A DNA stretch of 5,777 nt from Deltaproteobacteria bacterium (GTDB lineage: Bacteria; Myxococcota; XYA12-FULL-58-9; JAUUZB01): the NCBI GenBank assembly GCA_030590185.1, contig JAUUZB010000326.1, positions 1 to 5,777 of the forward strand, given 5' to 3'. Position numbers and translations under genes: made by a program. The notes beneath the pieces were generated by a model, which saw nothing but the letters and a program-made list of their open reading frames with translations, was not told the origin of the DNA and searched no databases. Of this stretch, positions 1 through 4,986 are shown piece after piece (the stretch's first letter is position 1; the number at the start of each line of letters is the position of its first letter).

Positions 1-930
1 CCTGGGGCGGCGGCCGTGGAGGAGGATAGCGGGTGGTCCGAGTGGATCGACGCACGTCTGCGCCTGGGGCTCTCGGTCGACAACAACCTCGCCATCGTTG
101 CGGACGACGCGCCCAGCCACCTGGTCGCGGCCCGACTCGCGGCGAGCGGGGTGGTGCGCTTCAAACCGCTGCGCGGCTGGATCGGGGTCGACGTCACCGC
201 CATGTTCGACGTCGGCAAGTACCTCGACGCGTCGCCCCAGGTCGCCGCCTTTGACGCCTCGACCTTCCTGTTGGGCGGGACCTTCCGGCTCCTCTACGAT
301 CCGATCCTCTTGACCGTCACCGCCAGCGGCACCGAGATCGTCAACAACAACTTCCAGAGCCACTACTACCAGAGCCTCGACACCGACCTCGACCTGCGCT
401 TCATCATCGGCCGGGCCACCCTCGGCGTCTACTTCGCGACCGGCGTCCGGGACTACGTCGACGCCAACACCGAGGACCCCTTTCTCGACCGGGATGGACC
501 CTACATCCACGCCGGGCTCGCCTGGGATTGGGGCTCGGACGTATTCCAGCTCATCGGCCGCTTTGGCTGGGTGTACGAGATCACCGACGGCAGTGACTAC
601 CGGGTCCAGTCCGTGGCCCTGTTGCTCGCCGGGCGGCTGCGCATCGAGCCGGTCGAGGCGTTGCTTGGCGTGACCGACGACGTCCGGCTCTACCGCAACG
701 ACTTCGACGGCATCGACAACGCCACCAACGTGCGCACCGACAACCGCCTGAGTCCCTTCGCCAAGGTGAGCGTGGGGATCATCGACTGGCTGTTTGTGTA
801 TGGCAGCTACGCCTACACCAACAACTCCTCATGGATCATCAGCCCACTGCCCACACCCGAGAGTGGTAATCGGCCGGATTACAACTACAATAGACACCTG
901 GCCCAGGTGGGCGTGGAGGTGAGGTTATGA
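1..930 (+). CDS. Outer-membrane beta-barrel protein, 5'-truncated by the window edge
   Basis: The reading frame is open from the first base, so the true start lies upstream; 309 residues are visible. The first codons read PGAAA followed by VEEDSGW. This looks like the end of a signal peptide with an AxA signal peptidase I site, so the GTG at 16 is probably an internal valine codon just after cleavage and not the start. The rest alternates short amphipathic strands (LRLGLSVD, WIGVDVTAMFDV, FRLLYDPILLTVTASG, LRFIIGRATLGVYFATG, FQLIGRFGWVYEI, FAKVSVGIIDWLFVYGSYAY) with Asp/Asn-rich loops, and ends in a beta-signal-like strand, HLAQVGVEVRL. The final residue is Leu, not the more usual Phe. No long helix or cytoplasmic domain is visible. 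This pattern suggests an outer-membrane barrel, possibly a channel or structural porin-like protein; the family and substrate are not recognised. Its stop overlaps the ATG of the FecR-domain gene (ATGA), so the two are probably translationally coupled. Confidence 0.7.
   Translation, partial: PGAAAVEEDSGWSEWIDARLRLGLSVDNNLAIVADDAPSHLVAARLAASGVVRFKPLRGWIGVDVTAMFDVGKYLDASPQVAAFDASTFLLGGTFRLLYDPILLTVTASGTEIVNNNFQSHYYQSLDTDLDLRFIIGRATLGVYFATGVRDYVDANTEDPFLDRDGPYIHAGLAWDWGSDVFQLIGRFGWVYEITDGSDYRVQSVALLLAGRLRIEPVEALLGVTDDVRLYRNDFDGIDNATNVRTDNRLSPFAKVSVGIIDWLFVYGSYAYTNNSSWIISPLPTPESGNRPDYNYNRHLAQVGVEVRL
915..920 (+). promoter_or_regulatory. Strong ribosome binding site for the FecR-domain gene
   Basis: GGAGGT lies six bases before the ATG at 927, inside the last codons of the upstream barrel gene. 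Together with the ATGA overlap it fixes the start of the FecR-domain protein at 927. Confidence 0.75.
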
Positions 931-1805
931 GCGGCTGGCGATCTCGTCGGGCACCGACAGTGCTGGGCGCAGCCCTGGGTCTGGGCGCTCTGCTCCTGCT
1001 CGTTCCAGGCGTGGCCAGGGGTGAAGAGGGAGGAGAACTAGACGGCGGAGATCCAGAGGCAGCCGGCGCCAACCGTGCGTCAGCGGCGCGCGTCATCTCG
1101 TTGCGCGGTCGGGCCGTGCTCGACAATCCGGGTGCAGGCGCCCCGGTGGCGCTCGAGCGCGGCACCAGGCTCTATGCCAGCGATCACATCAGCACCGAGG
1201 CGGAATCGTCGGTACGCCTGCTGCTCACCGACCGGAGCATCATCGACGTCGGTGCCTCGACCACGCTCAACATTGGCGAGGTCGCGGTCACCAAGGGCAA
1301 GCGGGTCATCAGTCTGCGCCTGACGGTCGGTCGCATCTGGTCGCGAGTCTCCACGTTCTTCAGTGGCGAGACTCAGTTTGAAGTCCAAACCAAGACCGCG
1401 GTGGCCGGTGTGCGCGGCACCGAGTTCGTGGTGGAGGTCACCGAGGGCGGCGCCACCACGGTCAGCGTGGTGAGCGGCTCGGTGGAGATGCGCAGCAGCA
1501 GCGGACTCCTTCACGAAACCATCGGGCCGTTGCTCTCCGGCGCCTTCAGCGGCACCGGCCTGATCGTCATCGAGCCCCTCGACCCGGCGGCGCTCGCCGC
1601 TATGGCCGCGGACGTCCGGCCCGAGGCATCCCTGAGCGACGAGGAACAGAGCGGTCTCGAGGAGCAGGGGCGAACGGGTCCGGGGTTGAGCCAACCGCCG
1701 CCGCCCGCCAAGCTCGATATCCTCGACTCGCCCGCCCCGCCCCTCGATGCGGAGCCGGGCAGCGGCCGGGCCACGATCAAGGGAACCCTGGAGGTCAAAG
1801 AATGA
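927..1805 (+). CDS. Exported FecR-domain protein
   Basis: A 292-residue protein. The N-terminus has a basic stretch (RSRR, residues 5-8) and a hydrophobic core (about 12-30), with a plausible signal peptidase site after VARG (residue 32). Residues about 55-190 form a FecR domain. They open with ARVISLRGRAVL, continue through a beta-rich segment (VRLLLTDRSIIDVGASTTL, about 96-114), and carry the family hallmark TAVAGVRGTEFVVEV (157-171) followed by VSVVSGSVEM. The C-terminal tail (about 235-292) is acidic, then proline-rich (QPPPPAKL), and probably unstructured. Classical FecR proteins have a cytoplasmic anti-sigma segment and a transmembrane helix and sense through a TonB receptor. Here the domain directly follows a signal peptide and no sigma-factor gene is in view, so a role as a periplasmic or surface structural/binding protein is more likely than sigma regulation (inference). 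The start and stop both overlap neighbours by ATGA, which implies coupled synthesis with the barrel protein and the lipoprotein. Confidence 0.85.
   Translation: MSGWRSRRAPTVLGAALGLGALLLLVPGVARGEEGGELDGGDPEAAGANRASAARVISLRGRAVLDNPGAGAPVALERGTRLYASDHISTEAESSVRLLLTDRSIIDVGASTTLNIGEVAVTKGKRVISLRLTVGRIWSRVSTFFSGETQFEVQTKTAVAGVRGTEFVVEVTEGGATTVSVVSGSVEMRSSSGLLHETIGPLLSGAFSGTGLIVIEPLDPAALAAMAADVRPEASLSDEEQSGLEEQGRTGPGLSQPPPPAKLDILDSPAPPLDAEPGSGRATIKGTLEVKE
1790..1795 (+). promoter_or_regulatory. Strong ribosome binding site for the lipoprotein gene
   Basis: GGAGGT lies six bases before the ATG at 1802, within the last codons of the FecR-domain gene. Motif and spacing match those of the site at 915-920, and they support 1802 as the start. 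Confidence 0.75.
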
Positions 1806-2476
1806 CCAATCACCATCTGCACCTGCGCCCGCTCCTGGCGTTCGGCCTGCTCGTCGCGGCCTGCGGCGAACAGCCCGGCACCGTAACCCTGGACTTCAGC
1901 GCTCTGGCGGCTCGAGCGGACCAGCTCGTCCTGCCCCTGGATCAGCTACGCATCGTTGCGCGGCCCGACACCTTGATACCCAGCGACGAGGGGGTCGAGG
2001 AGGCAACGGTGTCCCTCGAGGATCTGACCTTCGAGCTCGATGTCCCGGCGGGACGCTGGTTGCTCGAGGTGACCCGGGAGTGGGCCGAGGCCGAGCCGGC
2101 GGTGGCCACCTATTTCGGAGAGCTCCAGCTCGAGGTCGCGTCCCTCGAGTTGGTCGAGGTGGTGGTGCCCATGTTCCCGGCCGGAGAGGTCGCCGTTACC
2201 GTAACGGCGGCAGAGAACCCGAGCTTCGAGCTGCCCGATGCAACCCTGGTGCGCGTCGTACCGCAGAGGGAATTGCTGCGGGAGGGCGAGCCGGCGGAGT
2301 ACGCGGTGCCCTTTCCCGAGCCTGGTGTCGAGTATGTTCGCGCGCTCCCCACCGGCGAATACGTGATCCGCATCGAGCTGACCTACGACGGGGAGACCTT
2401 CGTTCCGCTCAGTGAAGACCTCATGCTCACCGTCGAGCACGGCGTGCGGACCGAGCAGTTCTTCCACATCCCTTGA
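1802..2476 (+). CDS. Small envelope lipoprotein with two beta-sandwich-like halves
   Basis: A 224-residue protein. The N-terminus MTNHHLHLRP is followed by a hydrophobic run and the lipobox LVAAC, so Cys21 is the predicted lipidation site. Gly follows at +2 with no Asp, which by the enterobacterial Lol rule suggests the outer membrane; that rule may not hold in this organism. The mature part is acidic and rich in beta strands. Two regions look alike: VPAGRWLLEVTREW...FGELQLEVASLELVEVVV (81-122) and LPTGEYVIRIELTYDG...SEDLMLTVEHGVRTEQFF (182-221). Each has a P-x-G turn, a strand of alternating hydrophobics and a closing strand, as expected of two immunoglobulin-like or transthyretin-like modules. 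No catalytic motif is visible. The start overlaps the FecR-domain stop (ATGA). The specific family is not recognised. A partner or anchor for the neighbouring barrel and FecR-domain proteins is a reasonable inference. Confidence 0.75.
   Translation: MTNHHLHLRPLLAFGLLVAACGEQPGTVTLDFSALAARADQLVLPLDQLRIVARPDTLIPSDEGVEEATVSLEDLTFELDVPAGRWLLEVTREWAEAEPAVATYFGELQLEVASLELVEVVVPMFPAGEVAVTVTAAENPSFELPDATLVRVVPQRELLREGEPAEYAVPFPEPGVEYVRALPTGEYVIRIELTYDGETFVPLSEDLMLTVEHGVRTEQFFHIP
2191..2209 (+). repeat. Perfect 9-bp inverted repeat inside the lipoprotein gene
   Basis: The arms CGCCGTTAC and GTAACGGCG are separated by one base. The palindrome lies within codons for VAVTVTA of the lipoprotein. It could be an operator-like dyad or a chance result of alternating Val/Thr codons; nothing else supports regulation here. 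Confidence 0.3.
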
Positions 2477-2504
2477 AGCCCGGTCGGGCGGGGGCCGTTA
2501 GTTG

Positions 2505-4682
2505 ATGAGCGTCCGGCGCGTCGCTGTCACCGGGCTCGGCGTGGTCTCCGCGATCGGGAATGATCCGGAGACCTTCTTTGGCGCGCTGTGCGAGGGGGAC
2601 AGCGGGGTCGCGCCGCGCCAACGCTGGCAGCAAGAAGGGCTCGCGAGGGTCAACGCCGCCGAGGTGGAGCGGGACGAGGTCCTGGCGCAGCTCGGCGAAG
2701 AGGAGCGCCGACTGCCGTGGGCTTGCGCGATGGGCTTGGTGGCCGCCCGTCAGGCTTTGGCCGACGCGGGCCTCGGGCCGGTGCTCGGCCTCGGTGGGCT
2801 GTACGTCAACTCGATCCTGGGGGCGCCGGCGACCTTGACCGGGGCTTGTGGACGCTGGCGCGACGCCGATTTCGTCGCCCCCGAGCTCACGACCCGCGAC
2901 AGCCACGGCGCGCGGGTCGCCGCCGTGGCCGCGGCCCTCGGTGCCGGTGCGGAGGTCCAAGCCAGCGTGGTTCCCTGCGCTGGCAACGTCGCCCTGGGGT
3001 CGGCCCTGGACGCGGTGCGCGCCGGCCGCGTGGCCTGCGCCCTGGCCGGTGGCATGGAGGAGATGACGACCGCATCCTACGCCGCCTTTCATCGCATCCG
3101 GGTGTTGGCCGACCGTTGCCAACCCTTTGATCGCGACCGGGCCGGCATGGTGATCGGCGAGGGGGCCGCCTTTCTGTTGCTCGAACCGTTGGCGGCGGCC
3201 GAGGCGCGCGGCGCGCGGATCTACGCCGAGCTGCTCGGGGTTGGTTACTCGAACGATGCCCACGACCTGGTGGCGCCGGCCCCCGACGGTGGCGGCGCCG
3301 GGCTCGCCCTGCGCCGGGCCCTCGACGAAGCGGGTCTGGTCGCCGGGCAGGTGGACCACGTCAACGCCCACGGCACCGGCACCGCCCTGAACGACGAGGC
3401 CGAGGCCCAGGCCCTCGTCGGCCTGTTCGGAGACGAGCTGGCGGGCGTCCGGATCAGCTCGACCAAGGGCGCCACCGGACACGCCATGGGCGCGGCGAGC
3501 GCCATCGAAGCGGTGGCCACCGTCCTCGCGACCCAACGCGGCTCGGTGCCCCCGACGGTTGGACTCGAGACCCCCGACCCTCAATGGGGTGAGGCCCTGG
3601 CCGCCAGCCTGACGCGCCCTGGTCCGCACTCGATCCGGGTGGCGCTGTCGAGTGGCTTCGGCCTCGGGGGCAACAACGCGGTGGCGGCCTTTGGGGCGCC
3701 CGGGGTAGGCAATCCCGCCTGGGTGGAGCGTCCGGTCTTCCTGCGCCGGGCGGCGACCTTGGCCGCGGGCGAGCTCGGGGTCGAGGCGCTCGCCCGCCGG
3801 GTGCGCGAGGGACGCACGCCGCGGGCAGATGAACGGCGTTATGGGTTCGATCCCCGAGCGCTGTTGGGCCCCAAACGCCTACGGCACGCCGACCGCGCCA
3901 CCGTGCTGTTGGGCGCCGTGGTGGAGACGCAGCTCGCGCCGTGGCCCGAACCGATCTCGCCTGGGTTGGCGGGCGTGGTGGTGGGCGTCGCCCACCCGAG
4001 TTTTGGCAGCAGCCTGACCGTGATGCGTCGACTGCAACGGGGTGGCGAGCCACGCCTCAACCCCGGGGCGGTGCCCCATTCCACCGCCAACAGCAGCGCC
4101 TCCTACCTCGCGATCCGCACCGGGGTCACCGGCCTGAACGCGACCCTAGCTAGCGGCGAGTGCGCCGGCCTCGATGCCATCGCCTACGCGAGCGAACAGA
4201 TCCGACGCGGTCGCCTGGGCCGGGCGCTCGCCGCGGGGGTGAGCGGGCACAACGAGGAGTTGTGGCAGGGCCTCGGGGCGACCGGGCGGGAGGAGTTGTG
4301 CGAGGCGGCGGCGGTGGTCGACCTCAGCGATGAGCGGGGTGGGGCGTGGGCCGAGGTGCTGGCGAGCGCTCACCGCTTTGCGCCGCAGGAGCCGGACGCC
4401 GCGGCACAGGGTTGCGCGGCGGATGCGTTGGCCCGGGCCGGGCTCGAGACCGTCGACCTGTGGATCAGCGCCAGCGGCTCACCACCGTCGCAGGCCCACG
4501 GCGCAGAGGTGATCCTACTCGCTGCAGCGACCGGTGACACCCTCGCCGCGGGCGGCGCCCTAGCGGTCGCCCTCGCTGGCCACCTGCTCGCCCGGGGCGA
4601 CGCGACCAGCGCCCTGATCTGTCAGGCCTCGCCCGAGGGGTTCGCCTCCGCTATGGTGTTGGCAGGAGTGAAGGCGCCGTGA
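2505..4682 (+). CDS. Didomain beta-ketoacyl synthase: active KS fused to degenerate KS (chain-length-factor-like)
   Basis: A 725-residue protein counted from the ATG at 2505; a TTG immediately before it (2502) is a less likely start. Residues 1-400 are a FabF-type ketosynthase. It opens with RRVAVTGLGVVSAIG and has the nucleophile Cys158 (VVPCAGN), PFDRDRAGMVIGEGAA, His289 in NAHGTGT, Lys321 and His326 in STKGATGHAMGAA, and GLGGNN near 390. It should therefore catalyse decarboxylative Claisen condensation of acyl- and malonyl-ACP. Residues about 405-725 are a second, shorter KS fold: LLGPKRLRHADRATVL, a Cys at 553 in SGECAGLDA, then SGSPPS where HGTGT is expected (His to Ser657), and TGDTLAAGGA where TGHxxGAAGA is expected (His to Asp678). 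This half cannot use the normal Cys-His-His triad and resembles a chain-length factor. The fusion would give a KS-CLF pair in one chain. The upstream gap is 28 bases and the ribosome binding site is weak (G-rich, 2490-2494). The stop overlaps a GTG in the duplicated junction. Confidence 0.88.
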   Translation: MSVRRVAVTGLGVVSAIGNDPETFFGALCEGDSGVAPRQRWQQEGLARVNAAEVERDEVLAQLGEEERRLPWACAMGLVAARQALADAGLGPVLGLGGLYVNSILGAPATLTGACGRWRDADFVAPELTTRDSHGARVAAVAAALGAGAEVQASVVPCAGNVALGSALDAVRAGRVACALAGGMEEMTTASYAAFHRIRVLADRCQPFDRDRAGMVIGEGAAFLLLEPLAAAEARGARIYAELLGVGYSNDAHDLVAPAPDGGGAGLALRRALDEAGLVAGQVDHVNAHGTGTALNDEAEAQALVGLFGDELAGVRISSTKGATGHAMGAASAIEAVATVLATQRGSVPPTVGLETPDPQWGEALAASLTRPGPHSIRVALSSGFGLGGNNAVAAFGAPGVGNPAWVERPVFLRRAATLAAGELGVEALARRVREGRTPRADERRYGFDPRALLGPKRLRHADRATVLLGAVVETQLAPWPEPISPGLAGVVVGVAHPSFGSSLTVMRRLQRGGEPRLNPGAVPHSTANSSASYLAIRTGVTGLNATLASGECAGLDAIAYASEQIRRGRLGRALAAGVSGHNEELWQGLGATGREELCEAAAVVDLSDERGGAWAEVLASAHRFAPQEPDAAAQGCAADALARAGLETVDLWISASGSPPSQAHGAEVILLAAATGDTLAAGGALAVALAGHLLARGDATSALICQASPEGFASAMVLAGVKAP
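4661..4668 (+). promoter_or_regulatory. Ribosome binding site, first copy (mini-ORF start)
   Basis: GGCAGGAG lies in the last KS codons, with ten bases between AGGAG and the GTG at 4679. It is identical to the copy at 4702-4709, which serves the ACP. Confidence 0.5.
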
Positions 4683-4723
4683 GTGATTCCGCTAGGGTGT
4701 TGGCAGGAGTGAAGACGCCGTGA
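4679..4723 (+). CDS. 14-codon mini-ORF created by the junction duplication (possible leader/coupling peptide)
   Basis: GTG at 4679 overlaps the KS stop (GTGA), and the frame reads MSDSARVLAGVKTP before a TGA at 4721-4723 that overlaps the GTG start of the ACP. The first residues, MSDSA, copy the ACP N-terminus and the remainder copies the KS C-terminus (SAMVLAGVKAP), so the peptide is a chimera made by the 41-bp duplication. It has its own ribosome binding site at the same spacing as the ACP. The peptide probably has no function as a product. Translation through it could carry ribosomes from the KS stop to the ACP start, keeping the coupling that the duplication would otherwise have broken. 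Whether it is translated is unknown. Confidence 0.4.
   Translation: MSDSARVLAGVKTP
4702..4709 (+). promoter_or_regulatory. Ribosome binding site, second copy (ACP start)
   Basis: GGCAGGAG has ten bases between AGGAG and the GTG at 4720. It supports 4720 as the ACP start. Confidence 0.6.
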
Positions 4724-4977
4724 GTGATTCCGCCAAGGGCCTCGAGGACCAACTACGCGCCATCGTGGCCGAGGTCGCGGAGCTCGAGGACGCCGGCCAG
4801 GTGACCGCCAGTGCCGACCTACGCGCTGACCTCGGCGTCAATTCGATGCGCGGGTTGGAGATCATCCTGTTGATCGAGGAGGAGCTCGAGATCGCGGTGC
4901 CAGAGGAGGCGCTGTACGAGATCAAAACCTTCGGCGACATCGTTCGCTTCGTCACGGAGCGGGTGAGCGACGGCTGA
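4720..4977 (+). CDS. Acyl carrier protein
   Basis: An 85-residue acidic protein of normal ACP length starting at GTG. The carrier motif is DLGVNSMRGLEIILLIEEEL, with Ser42 as the predicted 4'-phosphopantetheine attachment site. The usual DSL is NSM here: the Asp before the serine is Asn and the Leu after it is Met. Helix I (LEDQLRAIVAEVAELE, 8-23), helix II (from Ser42) and the C-terminal helix (FGDIVRFVTERV) are all recognisable. It should carry the growing acyl or polyketide chain between the didomain ketosynthase upstream and the reductase downstream after activation by a phosphopantetheinyl transferase, which is not in this window. Its GTG overlaps the stop of the duplicated mini-ORF. The next gene begins nine bases after its stop. 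It is likely a pathway-specific ACP and not the housekeeping AcpP, given the altered motif and gene context (inference). Confidence 0.9.
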   Translation: MSDSAKGLEDQLRAIVAEVAELEDAGQVTASADLRADLGVNSMRGLEIILLIEEELEIAVPEEALYEIKTFGDIVRFVTERVSDG

Positions 4978-4980
4978 GGA
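4976..4980 (+). promoter_or_regulatory. Ribosome binding site for the reductase gene
   Basis: GAGGA overlaps the ACP stop codon and lies six bases before the ATG at 4987, which supports that start. Confidence 0.6.
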
Positions 4981-4986
4981 CCGGCC

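Larger units (their letters stand above)
4647..4733 (+). repeat. 41-bp tandem duplication across the KS/ACP gene junction
   Basis: Bases 4647-4692 match 4688-4733 at a period of 41 with only two differences in 46 positions (T4654/G4695 and G4674/A4715). Each copy holds the last codons of the KS gene, the GGCAGGAG ribosome binding site, the GTGA stop/start overlap and the first codons of the ACP. The high identity suggests a recent duplication or conversion, or selection for both copies. Confidence 0.92.

Noticed and set aside
16..18. GTG at 16 as the start of the beta-barrel gene
   Set aside because: The frame is open upstream and reads PGAAA just before it, which looks like a signal peptidase site. 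A start here would leave the barrel without an export signal.
1080..1694. Antisense open frame of 204 codons opposite the FecR-domain gene
   Set aside because: The opposite strand carries a clear FecR domain with signal peptide and ribosome binding site; this frame has no recognisable domain.
1747..2415. Plus-strand frame of 222 codons overlapping the lipoprotein gene
   Set aside because: It is extremely Arg/Gly-rich and overlaps the lipoprotein, which has a lipobox, a ribosome binding site and a coupled start.
2502..2504. TTG as the ketosynthase start
   Set aside because: An ATG follows immediately and gives the standard KS N-terminus; TTG adds only one residue and is not needed.
2477..2504. 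Terminator or promoter in the gap before the ketosynthase
   Set aside because: Only 28 bases, G-rich, with no stem-loop followed by a T run and no convincing -35/-10 pair.
2427..3629. Long antisense open frame of 400 codons opposite the ketosynthase
   Set aside because: It is rich in Gly, Arg and Ala with no motif, lies opposite a clear KS domain, and is typical of antisense frames in GC-rich DNA.
4144..4155. CTAGCTAGC as a possible insertion or recombination site
   Set aside because: It lies within the conserved nucleophile region of the second KS domain in an unbroken frame, with no repeats or boundary around it.
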